From the NCBI GenBank assembly GCA_023442485.1, contig JAEZZG010000039.1, positions 1-57,171 of the forward strand: a stretch of 57,171 bases of DNA, read 5' to 3'. Shown here piece by piece: positions 8,561-18,035 of this stretch (the first letter of the stretch is position 1; the number at the start of each line of letters is the position of its first letter). This DNA is from Actinomycetes bacterium (GTDB lineage: Bacteria; Actinomycetota; Actinomycetes; Propionibacteriales; Propionibacteriaceae). A program made the position numbers and the translations under genes. The notes beneath the pieces are model-generated. The model ran no database searches, was not told the origin of the DNA, and saw only the letters and a list, made by a program, of their open reading frames with translations.

Positions 8561-9900
8561 TGTCGATGTTGAAACAGCTAATCAACAAGTCGGGTGCCAA
8601 GTCATCGAAGCTGGCTTCTCCCGATGAGAACAAGCAGATCGTCTTACATCGTCGCATTGATGCGCCGATGATCAACCCGAACACCGATCAAGATCTGAGG
8701 CAACGTTCCCGCAACCCGCGTCCGTGGGCAACGGTGGCCTGGCGTGAGATGAAAACCAAACTCACCGACAAGACCTTCCTTGGAACCACCTTCTTTACCT
8801 TGCTGATCCTGGTAGCCGGTTTCGTGGTGGTCCCGAAGGTAATCGCCTGGGCTTCTGCAGAAACGATCAAGGTCGTCCCGCAGTCCGCCAAGGCCGCGCA
8901 GATCATCGAGACCGCCAATCACATGGTCAGTCAAGCAGACGACCAAATGAAGATCGAGCTGCTTGACCCTGTCTCCGACCTGGAGCAAGGCAAACAGGTG
9001 GTGTTAGACGACAAAGCCGACGTCTTCCTGGCTGAACCGCAGTCGGGGCAGCCGTGGCGCGCGTACTACACCGATGAGCCTTCGCGCGTCTTCAAATCAG
9101 GCCTAGAGCAGGCCGTGTCGCAGACCTTCCTTCTGCAGACGGGTGAACGTGCCGGTCTATCGCCACAACAGATCATGTCCGAGACGACGGTGACGGGGGA
9201 GGATTTGTCGTCAGGGGATACCAACTCCGGGCACGGACTGTCATATTTCATCAGTTTGGCCTTCGCGGTGCTTTTCCTGACCTCATCGATGACCTTCGGC
9301 ATGATGATTGCCCAATCAGTCGTCGAGGAGAAACAGTCCAGGGTGGTTGAGATTCTGCTCTCATCGGTGTCGGTGAGATCGTTGCTGTTCGGCAAGGTCG
9401 GCGGCAACACCGTCCTGGCTTTCCTCCAAATGTTGCTCTACGCGGCAGTGGCCTTGATTGGGGTCAAGTTCACCTCAATGACTGGGCTGCTATCCCTGCT
9501 ATCGACCTCGATATTCTGGTTCTTACTGTTCTTCATCTTCGGCTTCCTCGCCCTCTCGTGTGTGTGGGCAGCCGCAGGCGCGTTGGCGTCACGTGTTGAG
9601 GATCTCCAATCGACGACCATGCCCTTGACGATGCTATTGACGGTGGTCTATGTCCTGGGATTCACTGCACAAGGGAGTTTCCGAGTGATGATGTCCTATG
9701 TGCCGATCGTGTCCTCGGTGTTGATGCCGGCACGGATGGCTGACGGGGAGGCGGTTTGGTGGGAGGCCATTCTCTCGCTGCTGATCACTGTCTTGTTCGC
9801 CTATGTGACCGTCTACATCGGAAGCCGTATCTATCGCCGCACCTTGCTGCAGACTAACGGCAAACTGGGATACCTGCAGGCGTTGAGAATCAAAGACTAA
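8560..9900 (+). CDS. ABC-2 type exporter permease (NatB-like)
   Basis: This 446-residue membrane protein has one membrane helix near residues 86-106, then a large extracytoplasmic loop. Five or so C-terminal helices start near residue 230, with the QSVVEEKQSRVVEILLSS motif typical of NatB-like ABC-2 permeases. It should pair with the ATPase just upstream; the stop and start codons overlap. About 75 residues before the first helix are polar and poorly conserved-looking, so an internal start is possible. NatAB relatives export sodium ions or antimicrobial compounds, but nothing here fixes the substrate. A strong hairpin follows the gene. Confidence 0.92.
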   Translation: MSMLKQLINKSGAKSSKLASPDENKQIVLHRRIDAPMINPNTDQDLRQRSRNPRPWATVAWREMKTKLTDKTFLGTTFFTLLILVAGFVVVPKVIAWASAETIKVVPQSAKAAQIIETANHMVSQADDQMKIELLDPVSDLEQGKQVVLDDKADVFLAEPQSGQPWRAYYTDEPSRVFKSGLEQAVSQTFLLQTGERAGLSPQQIMSETTVTGEDLSSGDTNSGHGLSYFISLAFAVLFLTSSMTFGMMIAQSVVEEKQSRVVEILLSSVSVRSLLFGKVGGNTVLAFLQMLLYAAVALIGVKFTSMTGLLSLLSTSIFWFLLFFIFGFLALSCVWAAAGALASRVEDLQSTTMPLTMLLTVVYVLGFTAQGSFRVMMSYVPIVSSVLMPARMADGEAVWWEAILSLLITVLFAYVTVYIGSRIYRRTLLQTNGKLGYLQALRIKD

Positions 9901-9951
9901 CGCCTAGCCAAGGTGACCGCCGCATACGCTGCGTCACGGAAAGAGACAATG

Positions 9952-9995
9952 AAGCGTCCGGGATCTGACCCCACAGAGTCAGACCCCGGACGCTT
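9952..9995. terminator. Bidirectional hairpin terminator
   Basis: Two 18-base arms, AAGCGTCCGGGATCTGAC and its near-perfect complement (one G-T pair), enclose an eight-base loop. The hairpin lies between the ABC permease (rightward) and the aldo/keto reductase (leftward), which converge here. Confidence 0.85.
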
Positions 9996-10018
9996 AGCAA
10001 TTAGATTGTTCTAGCTCG

Positions 10019-10067
10019 GCGATCCCGGCCAAACTAAGGCATGAGGTATTGCGGACGCCGGGATCGC
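10019..10067. repeat. Inverted repeat after the aldo/keto reductase
   Basis: GCGATCCCGGC at 10019-10029 is repeated inverted at 10057-10067 with 27 bases between. It could act as a second termination hairpin for the leftward gene. The long loop makes this weaker than the neighbouring hairpin at 9952-9995. Confidence 0.4.
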
Positions 10068-10074
10068 AACCAGG

Positions 10075-10923
10075 TTAGTCATCCCAGGCGCGCTTCATCG
10101 TGTCCGGGATAGGGCCGGTGCGTCCAGCCGGGCCCTTATCGAGTGAGTCAATGACGGCCATCTCCTCAGCCGTCAGCGTCACCGACAAAGATCCGAGGTT
10201 CTCTTCCATGCGCGAGCGCGTCGAGGTCTTCGGGATGGTGATGAATCCCTTCATCAGGTGCCAAGCCAGAATGGCCTGGGCGACGGTGCATCCGTGGGCC
10301 TTGGCGATCTGGTCGATCTGCTCATTTTCTAGCAGACGAGCCCGGGCGAGCGGGGACCACGATTCAATCGCGATGCCGTGATCCCTCGAGTATTTGACGG
10401 CCTCGGCATTTGAAAAGAATGGGTGAATCTCGATCTGGTTCACCGCCGGGACGATGGTGGCCTTCTCAGACAAGGTCTCCAGATGGTGTGGCTCGAAGTT
10501 AGATACCCCGATGGAGGCGGCCCGTCCGTCCTTGACGAACTCCTCCATCGTCAACCAGGTTGAGGTGAAGTCGCCGCCATATTCCATCGGCAACGGCCAA
10601 TGGATCAGGAACAGATCAACATAGTCGAGCTTCATTTTTTCTAGAGACTCGGCAAAACTGCGCCGGGCAGCCTCGGGCTCGTGGTTGGGGTTGTCGAGTT
10701 TGGTGGTGATGAAGATGTCTTCGCGTGCAATACCTGAACGGCGGATTCCCTCAGCCACCTCGGCCTCGTTCCCATACATCTGCGCCGTATCGATGTGCCG
10801 GTAGCCCACTTCGATAGCGGTGCAAACCAGGTCTGCGGCGGTCTCCGGGGAAATCTTGTAGGTGCCAAACCCAAGCTGCGGGATGGTTTTTCCAGAATTC
10901 AACGTAATCAAGGGGGTATCCAT
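10075..10923 (-). CDS. Aldo/keto reductase (2,5-diketo-D-gluconate reductase type)
   Basis: The protein has 282 residues and forms a single TIM barrel that reduces aldehydes or ketones with NADPH. The catalytic tetrad is complete: D45 and Y50 in YRHIDTAQMYGNE, K75 in TTKLDNP, and H108 in LIHWP. The C-terminal IPKTSTRSRMEEN segment is the usual cofactor-binding motif. I chose the ATG at 10923 because the family begins at about this point (LNSGKTIPQLGFGTY). A GTG at 10980 adds 19 unlikely residues. The gene stands alone between a terminator hairpin and the YhgE-like gene. The physiological substrate is unknown. Confidence 0.94.
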   Translation of the reverse strand: MDTPLITLNSGKTIPQLGFGTYKISPETAADLVCTAIEVGYRHIDTAQMYGNEAEVAEGIRRSGIAREDIFITTKLDNPNHEPEAARRSFAESLEKMKLDYVDLFLIHWPLPMEYGGDFTSTWLTMEEFVKDGRAASIGVSNFEPHHLETLSEKATIVPAVNQIEIHPFFSNAEAVKYSRDHGIAIESWSPLARARLLENEQIDQIAKAHGCTVAQAILAWHLMKGFITIPKTSTRSRMEENLGSLSVTLTAEEMAVIDSLDKGPAGRTGPIPDTMKRAWDD

Positions 10924-11085
10924 ACCCCTATTGTGGTCGAGGACCCCATTTCTTGGCACTGATCGGCAGAAATCAACCACAACCGGGCGGGCTCGCCGCC
11001 AACCGTGCGTGGTGAACGGAGGCTGGAGTGGGCTGGACCAATTTTCATCACCGGAATTGAGCTGCGATTCACCGTAGCGACTAGG

Positions 11086-11091
11086 TATAAT
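11086..11091 (+). promoter_or_regulatory. Consensus -10 box upstream of the YhgE-like gene
   Basis: A perfect TATAAT lies about 64 bases before the start at 11155. No good -35 hexamer is placed 16-18 bases upstream (TTGAGC is 23 bases away), so the promoter would depend on an activator or an extended contact. Confidence 0.4.
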
Positions 11092-11154
11092 AAGCCCCGA
11101 TTATGTCTCATACGTCTGCCGTAAGAAGTTTAGGTAGTAGAGGGGAAGCGGCTT

Positions 11155-13971
11155 ATGGTAGAAGATTCATCATCGGGAACCTTGCGCAGTGCCCGGCTCT
11201 TTTCACAGTTACTTCTGTTCTTGGTCCCCCTCGCCCTGATCGGCGTATACGTCTGGACGATTTCTGCACAGGCAGAGGATCCCGCCGTCAAAGCTGCGAT
11301 CGTCAACCTCGACAAGGGGTATTCCGGGCACGATTTCACGGTTCCGCTAGGACGTCAACTCTCCGCCAAACTCACCTCTGAGGTCCACACGAATAACATC
11401 TCCTGGGTAGAAGTCAGCCCTCAAATCGGCGAGGAGGGTGTGCGGTCAGGCAAATATGTGGCCTTGCTGGTGATCCCGGCCAACTATTCCGAGACTGTTA
11501 TCAAATCCATGGCCGACCCTAACTACAAGGGCAAGGCTGTGATTGAGATGACTTCCTCTCCGATCACCGGGGTCGAGCAATCCTGGGTTGCCCAGCAACT
11601 CGTGTCCTCTGCGATGCTGTCTACCGGGACGGGAGCCGTCAATACCTACCTGTCATCGATCTATCTCGACGTGAAATCGAGAGCGGACATGGTCGACTTC
11701 TTGGCCCAAAGCAGCCGCGAAGTCGGCAATGATCTCTACCAACTTCCTGCCGGGATGGATCGGATCGACGGTGATTTGCGGACAGCTGATGGCGCAATCA
11801 GTGAGGCTAAGCGTCGTGGCGTCGCGACGTCCAAGAACATAAACTCGGCCCGTGGCCAGATTATTACCGGACGTAATCGTGACATCACCACCGTCGTGGA
11901 GATGTCCAGGATGTCGTCTTCTACCGTCGGCATCTTGAAGAGAGCTAGCTGGATTGTCAGGGAAGCTTCCAGCAATGCCCACCAGGCAGCGGCGAATGGG
12001 GCCAGCATCGCTCGCTCCACAGAGCATGGAAGCCACGCTAACGCCAATATCAATGCCGCCGGGTCGCAAGCGAACTCCTTTGTGAGTCAAGCTCGAGAAA
12101 TCTTTAGTAGGGCTTCGTCAAACCAGGCCGTCATCAAAGAACAGTCACGTCAACTGGTGGGGGCTTCTTCCTCCCTTGCCGCAGCTTTGTCGTCATTCTC
12201 ATCTGACGTCAGCCACACCGTCGATCAGCTCCTTGGCCCTCCCCGCGCCTTTCATGGCCCCAGGGAGAGGTCAGCCCGATCAGCGGGTGAGACTACTGGC
12301 TCCCCCATCCTTGAACTCGCAGACAAGCTGGACGCTATCGCAGACGAGATCGTCTCACCGCAAGCCCAAATCAACGCGCTTGCCACCTTGATGAAAACCT
12401 CCGTCAAGGATGCGCAAATGCTAGATACCTTCCTGAACAGTTATCGCGACAAGATGCTGCCAGTAATCATCGAGTCTGCAACCTGCAATAGCGGCGAATC
12501 CCTGTCCAGCTACTGCCAGGGCTGGCTTCGCGGGGTGAAAGCGGGTATTGATTCGGCGACCATCGCCTTCGAGAATATGCAGATTCTCGATAAATCCCAG
12601 GCGAATTTGGAATCGGTGCAGAAGGCGGCCGCGCTGGTTGATGAGATGAAAGCCAATGACGAACGTCGCGCCACCGGTTTGCGTGAGATAGCGAAGTCCT
12701 TGCGCAAGATCGCCGCCGAGATCGGCTCAGCCAAGCCAAGTGTCCTCGATGATCCCGAGGTGAGGTCGGCGCTGAAGACGATGGTGGTGACGGCCGAAGA
12801 CTTGCATCAGCGTGCCGAAGATGTCGACGGACAAGCCAAGGCTATCGGGGCAGCCGCGGACCAGATGGGTGCCGACGAGGACGCACTCAACCAGGCCTTA
12901 GATTCGTCTGAGAAGAAACTTCAGTCGATGCTGGTGTCGGCCGCCGTCGTGGAAGAATCCCTCAAATCGGTCTCCCGCTCCGCCCAACAACTATCGGCGA
13001 ACCTACAGCGGGTGGATCAGGGTGTGACCGAGGTTGGCGAGGCTGTTGACGAATCCACCTCGACGGCCTCATCGCTGACCCAAAAGAACCATGCCCTACA
13101 TCGAGACCTGTCCTCACCAAGCAGTGCAGTCAACCAAGGGGTCGCGCTGTTGCAGGAGGCCGCGCGAGGATCCGTCGAGGTGCAAAACACGATGGAAACC
13201 TCTAAGGCTCTCATCTCAGACGCTCGCAGCGCGACGGCCGATACCCGCAAAACTGCGGTCAAGAGCGTTGACGGATATGCCGATCTAGAACACAGCTTGT
13301 CTACCTCGGCCAAGGAATTAGGTCAGATCGCTCACGTCCCGCATTTGGGTGCTGCTAGCAATAGGGGATCGTTGGAGATCAAATCCGCCAGTGTGAACCT
13401 CGGCCCGACCGGCTCTATCGTCGCCGCGCTGGTGCTGGCCACCGCCTTGTGGATCGGTGCCTTCGTCCAGTGGGCCCACCGCCCGCTCCAATCTGAGATG
13501 GAAATCAGGAACTCGGTGTTGTCCACCTTGCGGGTCAACCTCGCCAAGTCAGCGGTGGTTCCGCTGATTCAGGCCGGGGGCTCGTCGATCCTGGCTGGGT
13601 GGGCATTCAAACTGAACTTCCCTGAGTTCATCTTGCTCGTCGCTGCCGCGGCGCTAGTCGGGTTGACCTTCTCCATCATTTTCTGGCTGTTGAAGTCTAT
13701 CTCTAGAACACTGAGCAGCCTGGTTGGGTTCACCATCGCCTTCCTTGCCATGATCGTCACCTTCACATCACAAATCCCCACCCAGATGGAATTACTGGTT
13801 CAGTTCACCCCGCTCTATCCGGCAATTTCATGTTTCCGCAAGGTGTTGTCGGGGACAGTCCCGTGGCAGAGCCTGGGTGTGTTGATGGTGTGGTTCTGTG
13901 TCGGCCTGATCTTGTTGATGGCGCAGATCTACTCGTCAACCCATAACAAGGAACTGGTCGCGGTTCAGTAG
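11155..13971 (+). CDS. YhgE/Pip-family large membrane protein
   Basis: The protein has 938 residues. One membrane helix near residues 15-37 is followed by the ABC-2-like N-terminal motif AAIVNLDKGYSG. About 700 residues of alanine/serine-rich, helical sequence look like an extended extracytoplasmic stalk or coiled coil. A block of about five to six membrane helices runs from about residue 753 to 930. This is the layout of the YhgE/Pip family, named for a phage-infection receptor and also linked to type VII secretion in other Gram-positive bacteria. The start has AGGGGAAG eight bases upstream. The window also carries type VII genes, but they are 37 kb away, so a link is only a guess. Confidence 0.88.
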   Translation: MVEDSSSGTLRSARLFSQLLLFLVPLALIGVYVWTISAQAEDPAVKAAIVNLDKGYSGHDFTVPLGRQLSAKLTSEVHTNNISWVEVSPQIGEEGVRSGKYVALLVIPANYSETVIKSMADPNYKGKAVIEMTSSPITGVEQSWVAQQLVSSAMLSTGTGAVNTYLSSIYLDVKSRADMVDFLAQSSREVGNDLYQLPAGMDRIDGDLRTADGAISEAKRRGVATSKNINSARGQIITGRNRDITTVVEMSRMSSSTVGILKRASWIVREASSNAHQAAANGASIARSTEHGSHANANINAAGSQANSFVSQAREIFSRASSNQAVIKEQSRQLVGASSSLAAALSSFSSDVSHTVDQLLGPPRAFHGPRERSARSAGETTGSPILELADKLDAIADEIVSPQAQINALATLMKTSVKDAQMLDTFLNSYRDKMLPVIIESATCNSGESLSSYCQGWLRGVKAGIDSATIAFENMQILDKSQANLESVQKAAALVDEMKANDERRATGLREIAKSLRKIAAEIGSAKPSVLDDPEVRSALKTMVVTAEDLHQRAEDVDGQAKAIGAAADQMGADEDALNQALDSSEKKLQSMLVSAAVVEESLKSVSRSAQQLSANLQRVDQGVTEVGEAVDESTSTASSLTQKNHALHRDLSSPSSAVNQGVALLQEAARGSVEVQNTMETSKALISDARSATADTRKTAVKSVDGYADLEHSLSTSAKELGQIAHVPHLGAASNRGSLEIKSASVNLGPTGSIVAALVLATALWIGAFVQWAHRPLQSEMEIRNSVLSTLRVNLAKSAVVPLIQAGGSSILAGWAFKLNFPEFILLVAAAALVGLTFSIIFWLLKSISRTLSSLVGFTIAFLAMIVTFTSQIPTQMELLVQFTPLYPAISCFRKVLSGTVPWQSLGVLMVWFCVGLILLMAQIYSSTHNKELVAVQ

Positions 13972-14055
13972 CTAGGCAGATGGTGATTTTCGCTGAAGGC
14001 TCGCCCGTCGCGGGCAGCAACCCAACATGGAGTGATCGGGCAGTGAAGCCAAAAC

Positions 14056-15093
14056 CTAGTTCAACACCACGCGGTCAAACCGGGCCGTGGTTGTGCGAAG
14101 GTTGACCGGGACAAAATCGCCCACCCCCACACCAGGGTCACCTGGGACGAAAACCACGCAGCACTGCATGTGTGGTGGCTCGACGAGGAAGCTCTGCTTT
14201 GCCCCGATCTCGAAAGGTGAACGCACCCGGTGGGTGATGACATGGGCAGATTCAGCAATGACGATGGCGCGCTGACGCCAGGTCTTTGCCGTGCCGGGAG
14301 CAGCCATTGACACCCCGTGAGAGGTTCCGCCCGACAGAACCATGATCACACCGTCCCGAGGCACCCGATTCTGCCAGTAGCCGACTCGTTCACCCCGGCG
14401 GACCGGATGAATCGCCAAGACCTGGGACATGATTTCGTAGCCGTGGCAGCCGCACCACAAACCGGTGCCTACCCGCAGCCGGGTGGAGACTCCCCGGCTA
14501 GACATCTGCTGACTCAGCGCCCGGTATTCGTCCGAGGGGATATGGGACAGCCACAGCGTCCCGGACCGGGTTTGCAACGCTTTTGCAACTAGCGAGTTAA
14601 TCTCGTCAAGGTCGGTGTGGCTGAGCGGGAAATGGAAGGCCCAGCCAGCGAAATCGAGACGGTCAAGGGCAGATAGTGACTGGTGAAGTTGGTCTGCCTC
14701 AATCCCGAAGCGACGCATCGAGGTGACCACCTCGACCACCACCGGCTTTCCTGGGTAGGTGTGAGCTAGGGCCGTCAGATCATCGAGAGAAGAGACCGTG
14801 AGGATGGTGCCGGGATCGTCAGCAACGTCATGGGCATCGAACTCAGCCGGGCTCCACGGATTCAGCACCAAGATGGAGCCGTCCCAGCCGGCTCGACGAG
14901 CCTCGGCAACCTCAGCGTTCACCCCGACGGCCAGGACGTCCGAGGCCATCCGCTGAGCCTGTTCGACCAGGACCGGCATGGTGAATCCGTATCCGTTGCC
15001 CTTGGCCACCGGGACGATCCCGGGGATTGACTCCTTGACTTCATCCATGTGGGACTGCCACACCTGGCGGTTGATGACTAGGTCGAGAGACAT
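14056..15093 (-). CDS. Alanine-racemase-like PLP enzyme, last gene of the FemX operon
   Basis: This 345-residue protein has the fold-type III PLP layout. The PLP lysine is K31 in VPVAKGNGYGF, replacing the classic VKANAYGHG. A substrate-binding region has SMRRFGIE. R207 in LRVGTG contacts the cofactor nitrogen in the family, and Y239 in GERVGYW is the second catalytic base. The catalytic residues are therefore kept, but the surrounding motifs differ from the canonical alanine racemase at 47260-48405. It starts six bases after FemX on the same strand, so it probably supplies or modifies an amino acid for cell-wall cross-bridges or stem peptides. The true substrate could be alanine, serine or another amino acid. 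Confidence 0.8.
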   Translation of the reverse strand: MSLDLVINRQVWQSHMDEVKESIPGIVPVAKGNGYGFTMPVLVEQAQRMASDVLAVGVNAEVAEARRAGWDGSILVLNPWSPAEFDAHDVADDPGTILTVSSLDDLTALAHTYPGKPVVVEVVTSMRRFGIEADQLHQSLSALDRLDFAGWAFHFPLSHTDLDEINSLVAKALQTRSGTLWLSHIPSDEYRALSQQMSSRGVSTRLRVGTGLWCGCHGYEIMSQVLAIHPVRRGERVGYWQNRVPRDGVIMVLSGGTSHGVSMAAPGTAKTWRQRAIVIAESAHVITHRVRSPFEIGAKQSFLVEPPHMQCCVVFVPGDPGVGVGDFVPVNLRTTTARFDRVVLN

Positions 15094-15099
15094 TGGCGC

Positions 15100-16251
15100 T
15101 TACCCCCGGTTCATGTAGAGAGAAAAGGCGCGGTAGATCAGCGGGTTGATCGGGTAGTCCCATTCGCCGATGAATGCCGTCGCTTGGCCTCCGGTGCCGA
15201 CCTTGAACTGGATCAGCCCAAGTTCTGGGTTAGCGTCGGTGATCCCCTCGGTGATGCCGCGCAGATCATAGACTGAGGCGCCTTCGGCGATGGCGTCTTG
15301 GATCATCTGCCACTGGACGGCGTTGGATCCGCGTGCCTGGCGGTGTTCGGTCGTAGACGCGCCGTAGGAATACCAGCAGTGACGGTTGACCTTAATCCAG
15401 GTAGTCGCTGCGATCACCTGGCCTTGGTATTTAGCGAGGTAGACCCGCATCCGGTCGACCCCGTCGGCATTCAATGCGTCCCACATCGTCTCGAAGTAGT
15501 GCAGCGGGCGGCCAGTGAAGTGGTCGCGCTCGGCAGTTTCGAGATACACCTTGTGGAAGGCTGCGAGGTCATTCCGGTCCCCGCGCCGGACTTCGACGCC
15601 CAACTTGGCGGCCCGTTTGATATTGCGTCGCCACAACTGGTTCATCCCTTTGAGTACCTCGTCGCAGGATTTGCCATCAAGAGGCAGCATGAAGTTGAAC
15701 CGAGGCTGGCCGGATTGGAAACCTGTGGTCTTTTCCTTCGGCGGAATCCACCCAAGACGGTACAGCTCCCGGCTCAATCTCACCGCGTCCAGGTCGACTT
15801 CGTCAGCAGAGACGTCCGAGAGGACGCCGTAGCGTTCGTCGGCGATGGCGTTCTTAATCGTGGACGCATACCAGCGGCGGTGGACCAGGGTCGGGCCGAT
15901 CCGAACCGCGAATGCCTTCTGGGTGGCGGCGTAGTTCACCAAGGCGTTGACGGCAGCGGCGGTGTCGACGCGGCGCCAATCCAGGATCGGACCCTCCGGC
16001 AGGTAGGCCAGGCAGCGGGAAGACTTGGGGATGTTGCGGTAGAGGACGAGGGCCGCACCGACGAGTTCGTCACCGGCGAAAAACCCGATGCTTTCGTGAC
16101 GCCAGTCGGGTTTCACGAGCCCCCAGGACGGTGTCTGCAGGAAGGAGATCTCGTCTGAGTCCGCGCGTGAGGCGATGAACTCCTCGTGTCGCTGGGCGGA
16201 GATGGGTTCCACCACATAGGTGGTGGGTAGGGAAGTGCGTCTCGGTCTCAT
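15100..16251 (-). CDS. FemX/FemAB-type peptidoglycan interpeptide-bridge aminoacyltransferase
   Basis: The protein has 383 residues and carries the two GNAT-like domains of the Fem family. Visible are the SFLQTPSWGLVK start, YLPEGPILDW, the RRNIKRAAKLGVEVRRG region, and the final YDLRGI/FKVGTGG motifs that mark the substrate channel. These enzymes use aminoacyl-tRNA to add the first bridge amino acid to lipid II on the inner face of the membrane. The start directly follows the stop of the acyltransferase gene. There is no helical coiled-coil insert like the one in FemA of staphylococci, which fits the actinobacterial FemX type. Which amino acid it adds is not readable. Confidence 0.92.
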   Translation of the reverse strand: MRPRRTSLPTTYVVEPISAQRHEEFIASRADSDEISFLQTPSWGLVKPDWRHESIGFFAGDELVGAALVLYRNIPKSSRCLAYLPEGPILDWRRVDTAAAVNALVNYAATQKAFAVRIGPTLVHRRWYASTIKNAIADERYGVLSDVSADEVDLDAVRLSRELYRLGWIPPKEKTTGFQSGQPRFNFMLPLDGKSCDEVLKGMNQLWRRNIKRAAKLGVEVRRGDRNDLAAFHKVYLETAERDHFTGRPLHYFETMWDALNADGVDRMRVYLAKYQGQVIAATTWIKVNRHCWYSYGASTTEHRQARGSNAVQWQMIQDAIAEGASVYDLRGITEGITDANPELGLIQFKVGTGGQATAFIGEWDYPINPLIYRAFSLYMNRG

Positions 16252-17187
16252 TCAGTTCTTGCCTCTCTTCCACCAGCGACGGCGGGATTTGGCTTTCTTG
16301 ACAGTGTCTGGGCGGGCAGAGTCACGGTTGAGCGCGGTGTGGTCACCCACCTGCGCACGCTCGATCGCGATGGTGCGGGCGTATTCCGCTAGGGTCTTGC
16401 GTCCGTAGGCGAGGGCGGTGGTGTCGTGGAGTTCCAAGACCTTGCGGCGAATCCGCTCATTGAATTCATGGGCGATCTCGCCGACGGAAGGGTACATCGG
16501 TTCGCCAATCACGACGTGAACATCTGGACGTCCTGGTTTCCAGCGCTTCTGACGATAGGGCCAGGCTTCGTAGGCGCCAACCAATGCCACCGGAATACAG
16601 GGGACATTGCGTGAGATACACAAGGCGGCGGCACCAGGCTTGAACGGGCCCATCGCTCCGGTGCGTGACCTAGTCCCCTCAGGAAAGATCAGCAACGGGA
16701 CCCCGTCAGACAGCAACTTCCCGGCGATACCCTTTTGCCCGCGACCGCTACCGCGATTGACCGGGAAAGCATTGAAGAACAGGCGCACCGGTGCTGAATG
16801 CCACCAGTGGTCGAAGAAATAGTCTGCGGCAGCCCCCGTCGCCAAATGTTTGGTGAGCCGCTTCGGCAAGGCGGTAAAGAGCAGCGGGGTATCAAAGTGC
16901 GAGGAGTGGTTGGCTATGACGACGTAGGCTCCCTTGACGTGATTGAGGTGGGCCCGGCCGTGGACGTGAATCTTGATCGCGCTAGCCAAGGCGGGTTTGA
17001 GCAGAATCGTCTGCACCGCCCTCCTGATGAAGGCTGCCGAGCCGGAGGTGTAGCGGCTATCCTCACTGTGAGATTCAACGGGCAGGATCGGTGGACGTGC
17101 CGGGGATATATCCTTTGACACCTGAGCCCTAGCCCGCTTCTTCATATCCGCAAGTTTCTGGGCGATGCGGTTCTGCTCGCGACTCAT
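16252..17187 (-). CDS. PlsC-type 1-acyl-glycerol-3-phosphate acyltransferase
   Basis: This 311-residue protein has the acyltransferase signature ANHSSHFD, with the HX4D pair at H94 and D99. The FPEGTRSRTG glycerol-phosphate-binding motif follows, then an IPVALVGAY strand. The family acylates lysophosphatidic acid or related lipids at the inner membrane face. The N-terminus has about 60 basic residues and the C-terminus is very basic (KKAKSRRRWWKRGKN), which would favour membrane contact. It overlaps the SDR gene by four bases and abuts FemX, so all are one transcript. A more specialised lipid substrate is possible. Confidence 0.9.
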   Translation of the reverse strand: MSREQNRIAQKLADMKKRARAQVSKDISPARPPILPVESHSEDSRYTSGSAAFIRRAVQTILLKPALASAIKIHVHGRAHLNHVKGAYVVIANHSSHFDTPLLFTALPKRLTKHLATGAAADYFFDHWWHSAPVRLFFNAFPVNRGSGRGQKGIAGKLLSDGVPLLIFPEGTRSRTGAMGPFKPGAAALCISRNVPCIPVALVGAYEAWPYRQKRWKPGRPDVHVVIGEPMYPSVGEIAHEFNERIRRKVLELHDTTALAYGRKTLAEYARTIAIERAQVGDHTALNRDSARPDTVKKAKSRRRWWKRGKN

Positions 17188-17954
17188 GCATCCTTCTTTC
17201 GGCTGGACACCAGAGCCTTAGAAATCATCCGGATCAGCCTCGTCGGAACCCGCTGGGCCAAGAAGATCGCTACCTTCCAGCGCAAGGACGGGACCACCAC
17301 ATCTTTGCCATCCTGGACGGCGCGCAACGTTTCCGCAACTACCTGATCGGCGGGGACCCAGACGATATTCGGGTAGTGGGTGGAGATACCGGCGCGAGAA
17401 TGGAACTCGGTGCGTACCCAGCCTGGGCACACTGCGGTGGCGGTGACGCCGGTGCCGTCAAGTTCAATCGACAAGGCCTGGGTGTAGCGCAGAACGAAGG
17501 ACTTGATCGCAGAATAGACACCTTGCATGATCCATGCAGAGGCCGAGGCGATATTGATGATTGTTCCGGTACCGCGCTGCTTCATTGCGCCAGCGGCAGC
17601 ACCGGAGATGCGCATCAGTGCCGTGCACATCACGTCAACAGCGCTGATGTAGAACGGCTCGTTGGCGGGTTTGTCGAGACCGCCGTGCAGCCCGAAACCG
17701 GCGCAGTTGACCACGACGTCAACGGGTTCGTCTCTGATGATCTGAACAACCTGGTCGACGTCGTCAGCCTTGGACAGATCGGCGGTGACGAAACGTGCTG
17801 TTACACCGTAGTAGGACTCCAAGCGATCGCAGATGCGTAGACCCCGGTCGGTGTCGCGAGCAACCACGATGACGTCGTAGCCGCGTTGGGCGTAAGTCCG
17901 TGCGAAGGCGTGCCCCAAACCTGAGGTTCCACCAGTAACGAGTGCCAGTGCCAT
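17184..17954 (-). CDS. Short-chain dehydrogenase/reductase, first gene of the FemX operon
   Basis: The 256-residue protein is a classical SDR. It has the NAD(P)-binding TGGTSGLG at residues 7-14, NCAG at 83-86, the active-site Y147 and K151 (YSAIK) with a serine at 137-139, and the CPGWVRTEF segment. It resembles SDRs acting on acyl chains or lipids (SadH/DltE-like), which suits the PlsC-like acyltransferase with which it overlaps by four bases. The C-terminal stretch WKVAIFLAQRVPTRLI may bind the membrane. It is the first gene of the four-gene leftward operon. Substrate unknown. Confidence 0.9.
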   Translation of the reverse strand: MALALVTGGTSGLGHAFARTYAQRGYDVIVVARDTDRGLRICDRLESYYGVTARFVTADLSKADDVDQVVQIIRDEPVDVVVNCAGFGLHGGLDKPANEPFYISAVDVMCTALMRISGAAAGAMKQRGTGTIINIASASAWIMQGVYSAIKSFVLRYTQALSIELDGTGVTATAVCPGWVRTEFHSRAGISTHYPNIVWVPADQVVAETLRAVQDGKDVVVPSLRWKVAIFLAQRVPTRLIRMISKALVSSRKKDA

Positions 17955-18035
17955 GACAACTAAAATACGTCATCGGGGTGAGGGTCACCAGGCTAAAGCG
18001 TGGGTATTCCTCGAAAACCGACACCCCTTCTCGGC

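Noticed and set aside
13990..14030. Terminator between the YhgE-like gene and the racemase-like gene
   Set aside because: The only stem is about five bases (GCCCG/CGGGC) with a three-base loop and no U tract, too weak to call.
15298..16158. A 286-codon open frame on the + strand inside femX
   Set aside because: Antisense to FemX with complete family motifs; composition is typical of a shadow frame.
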